A DNA stretch of 64,000 nucleotides from Amycolatopsis sacchari (GCF_900114035.1 NZ_FORP01000004.1:248001-312000); one strand, 5' to 3'. Positions 43,020-51,882 are shown, numbered from the stretch's first letter. Numbers and translations are program-made. Notes: generated from the letters alone by a model not told the origin.

Positions 43020-44105
43020 GTGACCACCTTGGACGACCGCGCCCTCAACCGCGCCACCCTGGCCAGGCAACTGCTGCTCGACCGCGCCGGCCTGCCGGTG
43101 CTCGACGCCGTCAGGCACCTGTGCGGCCTCCAGGCGCAGGAGCCGCAGGAACCGTTCACCGGTCTCTGGTCACGGCTGCGGGCGTTCGCCCCCGCCGAGC
43201 TTTCGGACCTCCTGCTCGGCAAACGCGTCGTCCGCACGCACCTCATGCGCCGCACCGTGCACCTGCTCGCCGCGGAGGACGTCCTGGCGTGGCGCTCCCG
43301 GCACGACGCGATGCTGCGGCAGCGCGTGCTCGGCGTCTACCGCCGCGAACTGGACGGCGTGGACCTGGCGGAGCTGGCAGCCGCGGGCCGGGAGGTGATG
43401 GCCGACGGCGAACCCCGCACGATGCCCGAACTCACGCGGGCACTCGCGGATCGCTGGCCGGCGCACCGCGCCCTCGGCGAGGTGCTGGTCGCGGCCCTCG
43501 TCCCGATGGTGCAGGTGCCGCCCCGCGGGCTGTGGCGCACGAGCGGCGGCGCGCGGCACGCGCTGCTGTCGGCCTGGCTGGGCCGCGAGGTCGACCCGCC
43601 CGCGCCCAACGGGACGGACCCGGCGGGCGTCGCGATGGTCCGGCGATACCTCGCCGCGTTCGGTCCCGCGACCGTCGCCGATGTGCGGGCCTGGTCCGGT
43701 CTCGCGGGACTCCCCGCCGCGGTGGCCTCGATCCGCGACGAACTGGTGACCTTCAAGGACGAGCGCGGCCGCGAGCTGATCGACCTGCCCGACGCGCCAC
43801 GGCCCGATCCCGGCACCCCGGCGCCCGTGCGGTTCCTGCCCGCGTTCGACAACGCCCTCCTCGGCTACCAGGACCGGACCCGCATCGTCGACGACGCCCA
43901 CCGCGGGCTGTCGGTCGCGGGCGACCGCGCGGTGCTCGTGGACGGGCGGGTCGCCGCCACGTGGACCGTCGACGACGGGAAGGTCGTGGTCACGCCGCTG
44001 CGTGCGCTGACCCGGGCGCACCGCACGGCCGTCGGCGAGGAGGGCCGGGAGCTGTCGTCGTTCCTGTCGGACGGTCAGACCTGCGGTGTGCGGATCGACC
44101 GCTGA
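43020..44105 (+). CDS. Winged-helix DNA-binding protein, AlkZ/HTH_42 family
   Basis: A 361-residue protein of the HTH_42 family: RATLARQLLLDRAGLPVLDAVRHLCGLQAQEP at the N-terminus, RTHLMRRTVHLLAAEDV and RRYLAAFGPATVADVRAWSGL. The QxQ pair in GLQAQEP matches the catalytic motif of AlkZ-type DNA glycosylases, which remove bulky or crosslinked bases. A repair role is plausible but not certain. GTG start at 43020. It is divergent from mca, with a 51-bp gap. Confidence 0.88.
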   Translation: MTTLDDRALNRATLARQLLLDRAGLPVLDAVRHLCGLQAQEPQEPFTGLWSRLRAFAPAELSDLLLGKRVVRTHLMRRTVHLLAAEDVLAWRSRHDAMLRQRVLGVYRRELDGVDLAELAAAGREVMADGEPRTMPELTRALADRWPAHRALGEVLVAALVPMVQVPPRGLWRTSGGARHALLSAWLGREVDPPAPNGTDPAGVAMVRRYLAAFGPATVADVRAWSGLAGLPAAVASIRDELVTFKDERGRELIDLPDAPRPDPGTPAPVRFLPAFDNALLGYQDRTRIVDDAHRGLSVAGDRAVLVDGRVAATWTVDDGKVVVTPLRALTRAHRTAVGEEGRELSSFLSDGQTCGVRIDR

Positions 44106-44108
44106 AGG

Positions 44109-44490
44109 TCACCGCACCGCGACTGTCCTTTCCGGACGGACGGGGGCGCGGTCGAGCAGGCCACGGCGGGCGAGCTCGGGCCGGACCCCCTCGCCGAACC
44201 AGTACGCCTCCTCCAGGTGCGGGTAGCCGGACAGCACGAACTCCTCGATGCCGAGCCCGTGGTACTCCTCGATGAGGTCCGCGACCTCGCGGTGGCTGCC
44301 GACGAGCGCCGTGCCCGCGCCACCGCGCACGAGGCCCACCCCGGCCCACAGACCGGGGTGGATTTCCAGTCCCCGCACACCTTTCGCGAGCGCACCACCG
44401 TGCAGCGCGACCATGCGCCGCTGCCCGACGGACTCGCTCGCCGCCAGCTGCCGCTGCGCACGCTCGACCTGCTCGGGGCTCAGCGCGTCG
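44109..44490 (-). pseudogene. ssuD: Alkanesulfonate monooxygenase, C-terminal fragment
   Basis: About 125 residues match the C-terminus of Ssu[69 protein letters not shown]. The N-terminal two-thirds of the TIM barrel are missing. Upstream of about 44490 the DNA instead belongs to a truncated ssuC gene on the same strand, so the fragment has no start of its own. Confidence 0.9.
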
Positions 44491-45079
44491 GCACGGCCGA
44501 GGGCAGCAGCACGTGCAGCAGCCGTTCGCGGCGCGTGTACCCGAGTGCCTTCGCCGCTTCGACGAGATCGGGGTCCACGTTTCTGAGTGCGGAGAAGATG
44601 TTGAGGTACAAGGGGAAGAGCACCCCGAGCGCGACGAGGAGGATCTTGGGTTCCTCGCCGATGCCGAACCACAGGATGAACAGCGGGATCAGCCCGAGGA
44701 ACGGCAGCGTGCGCAGCATCTGCACGGGCGGGTCGATGAGCACACCGGCCCAGGTGGACAACCCGGCCGCGACACCCAGCACCAGCGCGACGCCCGCGCC
44801 GAGGGCGAACCCGGCGGCGACGCGGCCCAGCGACACGGCGAAGGCGTCGCCGAGCTCACCGGAGCGCGCGGTCTCGACCCCGGCCTGGAGCACGGTCCAG
44901 GGCGAGCTCAGCTTGTCCGGCGGCAGGACGCCGGTGCTGCTGGCGACCTGCCACACCACGAGCAACGCGAGCGGGCTCAGCCAGCGGCGCAGGTCGGGCA
45001 GCCGCCGTTTTCGCTGTGGCGGCGGGCTTTCGGCGGTTTCCTCCGGGCGCGTGAGCACACCGGTGGCGGACGTCGACAC
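44480..45079 (-). pseudogene. ssuC: Alkanesulfonate ABC permease, truncated
   Basis: About 199 residues of an SsuC-type permease: helix SPLALLVVWQVASSTG, then [20 protein letters not shown], and the ATPase-contact loop [27 protein letters not shown]. The frame stops two residues later, where family members continue with about 70 more residues and the final helices. The following bases belong to ssuD, so a deletion removed the end of ssuC and the start of ssuD. GTG at 45079 with GGGGAGAG is the original start. Confidence 0.9.
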
Positions 45080-45175
45080 GGATTCTCTCCCCACTGGAGC
45101 CGGAACGCGTGCGAGTCATGGAACCGCCGCCCGAGCCGCAGCGTCAACGACTCCCGGGATGTGGAAGGGTGCCGG

Positions 45176-45985
45176 TCACCCCCGCGGATCGACCCGGCCC
45201 ACGCCGCCCGCGAGGACGGCGCTCGCCTCGTCCTCGTCGTCGTGTTCGTGTGCCGGGTCCTCCGGGTGCCACTCCGTGGCGAGGACGAGCCCCGGCGGCA
45301 CCAGGGTCGTGCCGGCGAACAGGCTTTCGATCTCCGCGAACGTGCGGGTGTAAGCGCTTTCGCTCACCTGGCGGTTGTACGTCTCGTTGGTCGCCGTCTG
45401 GTTGGCCAGTTCCCGCGCGCCCGCGGCGTACGTGCCGTGGCTGATCGCCAGATAGCTGCCGGGCGCGAGGTGGTCGACGTAGCGGCGCACGATGCGCGCG
45501 GCCTCGGCGGTGTCGGGCAGGAAGTGCAGGACGGCGATCATCAGCACGCCGACCGGTTCCGTGAAGTCGAGCAGCTCGCCGACCTCGGGGTGGTTCAGCA
45601 CGCCCTCGGGATCACGCACATCTCCCAGAATGCTTGTCGCGTCAGGATTTCCGGCGAGGATCTCGCGGCCGACGTCCACTGTGCCCTGTTCGTGGTCGAC
45701 GTACACCACCCGCGCGCCGGGCGCGAGCTCCTGCGCGATCTCGTGCACGTTGCCGGAACTCGGGTAGCCCGAACCGAGGTCGAGGAACTGCCGCCCCCCC
45801 TGCCCGACGAGGTACCGCACGACGCGCTGCAGGAACTGCCGGTTGTACAACACGGTGCGGGCCAGCACGGGGAACGCCCGCTGGCTGGCGATCGCCGCCT
45901 CGATGTCGGCCTCCCGCGCGTACCGGCCGCCGAGGAACCAGTCGTACACGCCGGCCGCCGTGGCCTTTTCACCGCTGGGGGACAT
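45176..45985 (-). CDS. SAM-dependent methyltransferase, DUF574 (PF04672) family
   Basis: A 269-residue protein with the family motifs YDWFLGGRYAREADIEAA, LFDLGSGYPSSGNVHE-like (QFLDLGSGYPSSGNVHEIAQ), and RVVYVDHEQGTVDVGR as SAM-binding parts, and VLMIAVLHFLPD. The family is very common in actinomycetes and often sits beside an XRE/DUF5753 regulator, as here (12 bp gap). Substrate unknown. Confidence 0.92.
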   Translation of the reverse strand: MSPSGEKATAAGVYDWFLGGRYAREADIEAAIASQRAFPVLARTVLYNRQFLQRVVRYLVGQGGRQFLDLGSGYPSSGNVHEIAQELAPGARVVYVDHEQGTVDVGREILAGNPDATSILGDVRDPEGVLNHPEVGELLDFTEPVGVLMIAVLHFLPDTAEAARIVRRYVDHLAPGSYLAISHGTYAAGARELANQTATNETYNRQVSESAYTRTFAEIESLFAGTTLVPPGLVLATEWHPEDPAHEHDDEDEASAVLAGGVGRVDPRG

Positions 45986-45997
45986 CCGTTACCGCCT

Positions 45998-46909
45998 TCA
46001 GTCGAGCTCGTTCAGGACCGTGGTGAGGAACGCGCGGGTCTCGGCCGGGGTCAGCGCCGCCGCGGTCGCCTCGGTCCACAGCGTCTCGTAGTGCCGCACG
46101 TGATCGCTGAACGTGAGGTCCGCCCCGCTCTTCGTGAACGCGTAGTCGAGGTGCTCGGGCAGTTTGCCCGGCACCTCCGGCGTGGTCAGCCGCAGCAGCG
46201 CGAACCGTTCGAGCAGCCCCGTGCGGGCGATCGGCCGGACCGGGCCGCGCGGCCGGAACGGCACCAGCTGGATGGTGATGTGCGGGCGCCGCGACAGCGA
46301 GATCAGGTGCGCCACCTGTTCCCGCAGCACGGCGTCGTCGCCCTGGGTGCGGCGGACGCAGGATTCGCTGAGCACCGCGTAGAACTGGGCCGGGTCCGGC
46401 CGGAGCAGCACCGTCCGCTGCCGGGCCAGTTTCGCCTGCAGCTCGGGCGCGTCCGCGCGGGTGGCCGGGTGTTCGGCACGCAGGTACGAGGGGCTCTGCA
46501 GGATCTCCGGCACGACCTCCGCCGCCACCAGGCGGATGAGCGTGGCGTCCTCCTCCAGGTCGATGTAGCGGCGCGTGGCGTCGTCGTGCACCGCGCGGAA
46601 CCCCGTCCAGCGGCCGCGCTGCGACAGCCCCGACTGCAGCTGCAGCGCGAGGTCGGTGACCGCCGCGTCCTGGACGCCGTACACCGCCAGCAGGCTGCGC
46701 AGGTCCTCCAGCTTGATCCCGGCGTCACCGCTCTCGAGCCGCGCGATCTTGTTCTGCACGCTGGCCGCGCTCGAAGACGGCCACACGGAGCGGCCCGCGT
46801 CGCCCTGCGTCAGCCGGGCCTGCTCCCGCAGGCGCCGCAGCAGCACGGCGAGCTGCATCCGGCGCCCGGTGGGGGTGCGTGCGGCCACCGTCATCACCAC
46901 AGCACTCAC
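45998..46909 (-). CDS. XRE-family regulator with DUF5753 domain
   Basis: A 303-residue protein with an N-terminal helix-turn-helix (LAVLLRRLREQARLTQGDAG ... QNKIARLESGDAGIKLEDL, about 18-70) and a C-terminal DUF5753 (YIDLEEDATLIRLVAAEVVPEILQSPSY ... ITIQLVPF). Several starts are possible (46909 or the ATG five codons in). It is upstream of and probably co-transcribed with the methyltransferase gene, a pair repeated many times in actinomycete genomes. Confidence 0.93.
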   Translation of the reverse strand: MSAVVMTVAARTPTGRRMQLAVLLRRLREQARLTQGDAGRSVWPSSSAASVQNKIARLESGDAGIKLEDLRSLLAVYGVQDAAVTDLALQLQSGLSQRGRWTGFRAVHDDATRRYIDLEEDATLIRLVAAEVVPEILQSPSYLRAEHPATRADAPELQAKLARQRTVLLRPDPAQFYAVLSESCVRRTQGDDAVLREQVAHLISLSRRPHITIQLVPFRPRGPVRPIARTGLLERFALLRLTTPEVPGKLPEHLDYAFTKSGADLTFSDHVRHYETLWTEATAAALTPAETRAFLTTVLNELD

Positions 46910-46976
46910 CTCACCCTCTCACCCGCGCCGCCGCATCCTCCCCGATCCCGGGCAGGCAGGGCAAGGAAAGCCGGGA

Positions 46977-47765
46977 TCAGCCCGGTGCCCGGGCGAGTAC
47001 GGCCTGTGCCCGCAGCACCACGGGCCGGTCGATCATCTGCCCCTCGAACACCGCGACCGAACCGTCCTCCGCCGCGGCGAGGACGCCGCGTGCCCACGCG
47101 ACTTCCTCCGGCGTCGGCGCGAGGCGGCGGTGCACGACCGGCACCTGGCGCGGGTGCACGCACAGCTTTGCGGTCAGCCCCAGCGTGAGGGCGTGTTCGA
47201 GGTCCGCGACGAGCGCGTCCTCGTCGTCGAGTGCGGTGGTCACGCCGTCGACCGGGGCGGCGCGCCCCGCGGCCGCCGCGGCGACCACCAGCGCCGACCG
47301 CGCGTACCGCAGCGCCTCGTGCGAGCGGTGGTCGACCCCCAGCTGCGCGGCGAGGTCGACGCTGCCGAACGCCGGGCGCACCACGCCCGGAGCGGCGCAC
47401 ACCTCGGCCGCCCGCGCGATGCCCGCCGCCGTCTCCACCAGCGGCACGACCCCGGCCGACACCCCGAGCGCCGCCAGCACCGCCGGGTCCTCGGCCTTCG
47501 GCAGCATCACGGGGCAGCCGTGCTCGACGGCCACCGCCAGGTCCTCCTCGTGCCACGGCGTACCGGGCGGGTTGATCCGCACCATCGCCGGGTGCCCGCC
47601 CGCGAGCCACGCGCGGACGTGCTCCCGCGCCGCGACCTTCTGGTCGGGCCCGACCGCGTCCTCCAGGTCGAGCACCACCACGTCCGCGTGCGCCTTGGGG
47701 AAGCGGTCCGGGCGGTGTCCGGGGACGAACAGGAAGGTCCTGGCGTGGGCGAGGAACTCAGTCAT
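46977..47765 (-). CDS. CitE/HpcH-type CoA lyase (citramalyl-CoA lyase-like)
   Basis: A 262-residue TIM-barrel lyase: TFLFVPGHRPDRFPKA at the N-terminus, VVLDLEDAVGPDQK (Mg-binding acidic residue), VRINPPGTPWHEEDLA, VVPLVETAAGI and FGSVDLAAQLG. CitE-like enzymes cleave malyl-, citramalyl- or similar CoA esters. With an upstream CoA-transferase and MaoC-type dehydratase, the set matches itaconate/C5-dicarboxylate degradation (itaconate CoA-transferase, itaconyl-CoA hydratase, citramalyl-CoA lyase). Overlaps the dehydratase gene by 8 bp. Last gene of the operon. Confidence 0.9.
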   Translation of the reverse strand: MTEFLAHARTFLFVPGHRPDRFPKAHADVVVLDLEDAVGPDQKVAAREHVRAWLAGGHPAMVRINPPGTPWHEEDLAVAVEHGCPVMLPKAEDPAVLAALGVSAGVVPLVETAAGIARAAEVCAAPGVVRPAFGSVDLAAQLGVDHRSHEALRYARSALVVAAAAAGRAAPVDGVTTALDDEDALVADLEHALTLGLTAKLCVHPRQVPVVHRRLAPTPEEVAWARGVLAAAEDGSVAVFEGQMIDRPVVLRAQAVLARAPG

Positions 47766-48558
47766 CGAGCCTCCGCAGCAGCCCGGTCGCCGTCTGCCGT
47801 CCGTGGATGTCCCGCACGGCGGTGGCGAACCCGCCGGCCTCTTCGCTCGCCCTGACCACGAGTCCCTGGAAGTCGAACAGCGGCGAGACCAGCCGGTACT
47901 CGAAACGCAGGTCTCCGCTCAGTCCCCGGGCGCGCGCGGCCTCTGCCATCGCCAGCGCCTGCAGCGGCCCGTGCGTGAGCAACCCGGGGTAGCCCTCGAC
48001 GTCCCGAGCGTAGTCCCGGTCGTAGTGGATGCGGTGTGCGTTGTAGGTCAAGGCCGAGAAGCGGAACAACAGCGTCGGGGACACCTCGATCGACCACTCG
48101 CCGGGCTCGGGCGGCACCTCGGGGCCGCTGTCGGAGACGGACAACGTCGCCTGCCGGTAGACGAGGTCCTGCTCCTCCTCGACCACGACTCGTCCGCCCT
48201 GCTCGATCCGGTGCCCCACCACCACGAACGTCAGCGCGCCCGACCGGCCCTGCTTCTCCCGCACCGAAAGCACGCGCGTCTGCCTCGTGGCGACCTCGCC
48301 GCAGCGCAGCGTCCCGCGGCTGCGCACGCGGCCGCCCGCCCACATCCGCCGACGGCCCGGCCCCGGCGGTGCGGGGACGGTGTTGCGCACCGGGTGCCCG
48401 TCCGGCCCGAGATCCGCCTGCGCGGGCCGCTCCAGCAGGTACACCCAGTGCCACAGCAACGGCAGCCCGCCCTCGGGTTCCGGTACGCCCAGCAACGACG
48501 CCAGCGCGGCGGCCGGTTCCGGCGTCAGCAGTTCCGTGCGCGTCACGACCTCGCTCAT
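47758..48558 (-). CDS. MaoC/FAS1-like acyl-CoA hydratase (itaconyl- or mesaconyl-CoA hydratase-like)
   Basis: A 266-residue double-hotdog-type protein: N-terminal part LPLLWHWVYLLERPAQADLG and RRRMWAGGRVRSRGTLRCGE, then the C-terminal part LLFRFSALTYNAHRIHYDRDYA with the hydratase Asp/His pair, and YPGLLTHGPLQALAMAE. This is the mesaconyl-C4-CoA/itaconyl-CoA hydratase branch rather than the short PhaJ branch. It should hydrate a branched unsaturated CoA ester for the CitE-like lyase. Confidence 0.88.
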   Translation of the reverse strand: MSEVVTRTELLTPEPAAALASLLGVPEPEGGLPLLWHWVYLLERPAQADLGPDGHPVRNTVPAPPGPGRRRMWAGGRVRSRGTLRCGEVATRQTRVLSVREKQGRSGALTFVVVGHRIEQGGRVVVEEEQDLVYRQATLSVSDSGPEVPPEPGEWSIEVSPTLLFRFSALTYNAHRIHYDRDYARDVEGYPGLLTHGPLQALAMAEAARARGLSGDLRFEYRLVSPLFDFQGLVVRASEEAGGFATAVRDIHGRQTATGLLRRLDD

Positions 48559-49700
48559 CCCGCCTCCTCCCCCGGCGCGAACTCCGCCCGGATCGCCTCG
48601 TTGTGCTCGCCCAGCGCCGGCACCGCACCGAGCACCGGCTCCCAGTCATCCGACACGACCGGTGGCAACAGTGCCCGCACCGGTCCCGTGGGAGTGCCGA
48701 CCTCGCGCCACCGGTCGCGGGCGGCCAGCTGCGGGTGCCGGGTGAACTCCTCCGGGGTGCGCAACCGCGCGTTGGCGATCCCCGCCCGGTCGAGCAGCTC
48801 GACGACCTGGTCGGCGGTGCGCTTCGAGAAAGCGCTTTCCAGCAATCCGGTAAGCGCTTCCAGGTTCGTCACCCTGTCCGTGTTGGTGACAAAGCGCGGG
48901 TCCCGCGCGAGATCGGCGTTCCCCAGCACGTCCGCGCACAGGACCGTCCACTCGCGATCGTTCTGCACACCGAGGAACACCTGCCCGTCCCGGGTCCGGT
49001 ACGGGCCGTAGGGCGCGATGGACGGATGCCGCGCCCCGGTGCGGCGCGGCGGTTCGTTGCCGTAGCGGGAAAAGTAGGCGGGCTGGCTCATCCACTCCCC
49101 GAGCGCGTCGAGCATCGCGACCTCCAGGCTCGCGCCCTCGCCTGTGCGCTCGCGGTGGTAGAGCGCGGTGAGGATGCCGCTGTAGGCGTACATGCCGGTG
49201 GCGATGTCGGCGACGGAAAACCCGGCCTTCGCGGGGGCTTCCGGCGTCCCGGTGGACAGGACGAGCCCGGTTTCGCACTGCACCAGCAGGTCGTAGGCCT
49301 TCTTCGCCCGGTACGGCCCGTCCGGCCCGTAACCGGAGATCGAGCAGTGGATCAGCTCCGGCCGTCCGGCCCGCAGCGTCGCGGCGTCGAGGCCGAGGCG
49401 CTCCGCCGCGCCGGGCACGAGGTTCTGCACGAACACGTCGGCCCGCGCGAGCACCGCGTCCAGCAGCTCCTTGTCCCGCTTGACGTCCAGTTCGAGGCTT
49501 TCCTTGCCGCGGTTGAGCCAGACGAAGTAGCTCGACTGGCCGTGCACAGTCCGGTCGTAGCCGCGGGCGAAGTCGCCGACCTCGGGCCGCTCGATCTTCA
49601 CCACACGCGCGCCGAGATCGGCGAGCTGGCGGGTGGCCAGGGGCGCGGCCACCGCCTGTTCCAGCGCGACGACCAGGATCCCGTCCAGTGGCGCGCTCAC
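48555..49700 (-). CDS. Family III CoA-transferase (CaiB/BaiF)
   Basis: A 381-residue CoA-transferase with LDGILVVALEQAVAAPLATRQLADLGARVVKIERP at the N-terminus, the catalytic Asp137 in KAYDLLVQCETGL, and the QPAYFSRYGNEPPRRTGARHPSIAPYGPY segment. It moves CoA onto a carboxylic acid. GTG at 49700 overlaps the acyl-CoA dehydrogenase stop (GTGA); the stop overlaps the start of the hydratase gene. Two AAGCGCTT octamers lie 22 bp apart inside it. Probable itaconate/mesaconate or succinate transferase (inferred from operon). Confidence 0.92.
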   Translation of the reverse strand: MSAPLDGILVVALEQAVAAPLATRQLADLGARVVKIERPEVGDFARGYDRTVHGQSSYFVWLNRGKESLELDVKRDKELLDAVLARADVFVQNLVPGAAERLGLDAATLRAGRPELIHCSISGYGPDGPYRAKKAYDLLVQCETGLVLSTGTPEAPAKAGFSVADIATGMYAYSGILTALYHRERTGEGASLEVAMLDALGEWMSQPAYFSRYGNEPPRRTGARHPSIAPYGPYRTRDGQVFLGVQNDREWTVLCADVLGNADLARDPRFVTNTDRVTNLEALTGLLESAFSKRTADQVVELLDRAGIANARLRTPEEFTRHPQLAARDRWREVGTPTGPVRALLPPVVSDDWEPVLGAVPALGEHNEAIRAEFAPGEEAG

Positions 49701-50878
49701 AGCGGGTTCCGCTGCACGAGCTGGCGGACGATGACGTTGCGCTGGATCTCGTTCGTGCCCTCGCCGACGATCATCAGCGGGGCGTCGCGGAAGTAGCGCT
49801 CGACGTCGAACTCGGTGGAGTAGCCGTACCCGCCGTGGATGCGCACCGCGTCGAGCGCGACCTGCATCGCGGTCTCCGACGCGAACAGCTTCGCCATCCC
49901 GGCTTCGAGGTCCGCCCGCTCGCCCGAGTCGTAGCGGCGGGCGGCGTGGTGCACGAGCTGGCGCGCGGCTTCGAGCTTGGTGGCCATGTCCGCCAGGTAG
50001 TTGCCGACCGACTGGTGCTGCCAGATCGGCTTGCCGAAGCTCTCGCGTTCCTGCGCGTACCGCAGCGCGTCCTCCAGCGCCGCCCGCCCGACGCCCAGCG
50101 CCCGGCACGCGACCTGGATCCGGCCTATCTCCAGTCCCCGCATCATCTGCGTGAACCCCCGGCCCTCCTCGCCGCCGAGCACGGCGGTGGCGGGCACCCG
50201 GTAGTCGTCGAACGCCAGCTCGCAGCTTTCGACACCCTTGTAGCCCAGCTTCGGCAGGTCCCGCGAAACGTGGAAACCCGGGCCCTTCTCGGCGAGCAGG
50301 ATGCTCATCCCGCGGTGCGCGGGCTCGGCGGCCGGATCGGTCTTGCACAGCAACGCGACCAGCTGCGACCGGCGCGCGTTGGTGATCCACGTCTTGGCGC
50401 CGTTGACGACGTAGTGCTCGCCCTCGCGCCGCGCGGTGGTGCGCATCGCCTGGAGGTCTGAACCACCGCCGGGCTCGGTGAGCGCCATCGTCGCGCGGAT
50501 CTCGCCGGTCGCCATGCGCGGCAGGTACGTGTCCTGCTGCTCGCGGGTGCCGTGCTGCACGAGCAGCTTCGCCACCACGGTGTGCCCGCCCATCGCGCCC
50601 GCGAGGCTCATCCAGCCCCGCGCGAGTTCCTCCGTCACGGCGGCGTAGCACTGCGCCGACACCGACGCCTCGCCCCACGGCTCGGGGATCGCCAGCCCGA
50701 AGATGCCCATCTCCTTCATCTGCTTGATGAGCTTCTCGGGGTAGGTGTTCGTGTGGTCCAGCTCCCGCGCCACCGGCCGCACCTCGCGGTCGACGAACTC
50801 GCGCACGAGCGACACGATCGCGGTTTCCTCTTCGCTGAGCCCGTCCACCTCGTGCCTCCTCTCCGTCCCAGTCATCAT
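49697..50878 (-). CDS. Acyl-CoA dehydrogenase
   Basis: A 393-residue flavoprotein with the family motifs ATMALTEPGGGSDLQAMRTTA, AKTWITNA, FDDYRVPATAVLGGEEGRGF, AVRIHGGYGYSTEFDVERYFRDA and IVGEGTNEIQRNVIVRQL. It should make an alpha,beta double bond in an acyl-CoA, e.g. methylsuccinyl-CoA to a substrate of the hydratase (inferred). First gene of the four-gene operon, divergent from a LysR gene. Confidence 0.94.
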   Translation of the reverse strand: MMTGTERRHEVDGLSEEETAIVSLVREFVDREVRPVARELDHTNTYPEKLIKQMKEMGIFGLAIPEPWGEASVSAQCYAAVTEELARGWMSLAGAMGGHTVVAKLLVQHGTREQQDTYLPRMATGEIRATMALTEPGGGSDLQAMRTTARREGEHYVVNGAKTWITNARRSQLVALLCKTDPAAEPAHRGMSILLAEKGPGFHVSRDLPKLGYKGVESCELAFDDYRVPATAVLGGEEGRGFTQMMRGLEIGRIQVACRALGVGRAALEDALRYAQERESFGKPIWQHQSVGNYLADMATKLEAARQLVHHAARRYDSGERADLEAGMAKLFASETAMQVALDAVRIHGGYGYSTEFDVERYFRDAPLMIVGEGTNEIQRNVIVRQLVQRNPL

Positions 50879-50882
50879 GGAC

Positions 50883-50892
50883 TCTCATGAGA
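50883..50892. promoter_or_regulatory. Small palindrome in the LysR/acyl-CoA dehydrogenase control region
   Basis: TCTCATGAGA is a perfect 10-bp palindrome 5 bp upstream of the acyl-CoA dehydrogenase start codon, in the 68-bp divergent gap. It could be part of a LysR site, but no clear T-N11-A repeat with a second half-site was found. Confidence 0.35.
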
Positions 50893-50946
50893 AGGCGTGT
50901 GAAATACTGATTCGTGATGGCGGCATGCCGGACGGGGATGGCGGGG

Positions 50947-51879
50947 ATGGACCTCAAGCAGCTCAAGGCGCTGGTGACGGTGGCCGACGTCGGCAGCGTG
51001 ACGAAGGCCGCCGAGCTGCTGCACGTCGTCCAGCCCGCCGTGACCAGACAGATCCGGGCGCTGGAGCACGAGGTCGGGGTGCCGCTGTTCGACCGCACGC
51101 GGCAGGGCATGCGGACCACGGAGGCCGGGCTCAAGCTCGTCGAACGCGCCCGCCGCGCCCTCACCGAGCTGGAGCGCGCCCGTGCGGAGCTGACGCCGGA
51201 CCGCGGGGCGATCACCGGGATCGTGACCGTCGGCCTGCTCGACAGCACCGCCGAACTGCTCGCCGAGCCCCTCGTGTCGGCCGCGCGGCGGGCCCACCCC
51301 GGCATCGAGCTGCGCGTGCTCAGCGCCTACTCGGGGCACCTGCAGCAGTGGCTCGACGACGGGGACCTCGACCTGAGCCTGCTGTACAACCTCACCGGCA
51401 CCCCGTCGCTGAACGTGACGCCGGTCGTGCGCGAGCGGCTGTGGGCCGTGGCGGGGCCCGGGGAGGGGCTGCGGCCGGACGTGGCCGTGCCCTTCGCCGA
51501 GGCCGCCGCCCGGCCGATGGTGATGCCCGCGCCGGGGCACGGGCTGCACACCCTGATCACGACCGCCGCGCGGGAGGCGGGCACTACCATCGACGCGGTG
51601 GTGCAGACCAACTCGATGGCGTTGCAGAAGCAGCTCGTGCGCGGCGGGCACGGCTGGACCGTGCTGCCGGCGGTCGGCATCGCCGCCGACCTCGCCGCGG
51701 GCACGCTGACCGCCGCGCCGCTGGCCCAGCCGGAGGTGTGGCGCTCGATCGTCCTCGGCGTCCCGCGGGCCGCACCCGCCACACCCGCCGTGCGGGTGGT
51801 CGCCGCCGAGCTCACCGCCCAGGTGCACACCGCCGTCCACAAGGGACAGTGGCCTTCGGCGCGGCTGCCGGGGGACTGA
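50947..51879 (+). CDS. LysR-family regulator, likely of the C5-dicarboxylate operon
   Basis: A 310-residue LysR protein: MDLKQLKALVTVADVGSVTKAAELLHVVQPAVTRQIRALEHEVGVPLFDRT (1-51) is the DNA-binding part and the rest is the effector domain. ATG at 50947 is chosen because the family begins M-D-L/F-x-Q-L; upstream ATG codons at 50917-50938 are in frame but would add an unusual tail. It is divergent from the acyl-CoA dehydrogenase operon, the typical arrangement for its target. Ends 3 bp before the convergent dehydrogenase gene. Confidence 0.92.
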   Translation: MDLKQLKALVTVADVGSVTKAAELLHVVQPAVTRQIRALEHEVGVPLFDRTRQGMRTTEAGLKLVERARRALTELERARAELTPDRGAITGIVTVGLLDSTAELLAEPLVSAARRAHPGIELRVLSAYSGHLQQWLDDGDLDLSLLYNLTGTPSLNVTPVVRERLWAVAGPGEGLRPDVAVPFAEAAARPMVMPAPGHGLHTLITTAAREAGTTIDAVVQTNSMALQKQLVRGGHGWTVLPAVGIAADLAAGTLTAAPLAQPEVWRSIVLGVPRAAPATPAVRVVAAELTAQVHTAVHKGQWPSARLPGD

Positions 51880-51882
51880 CGC

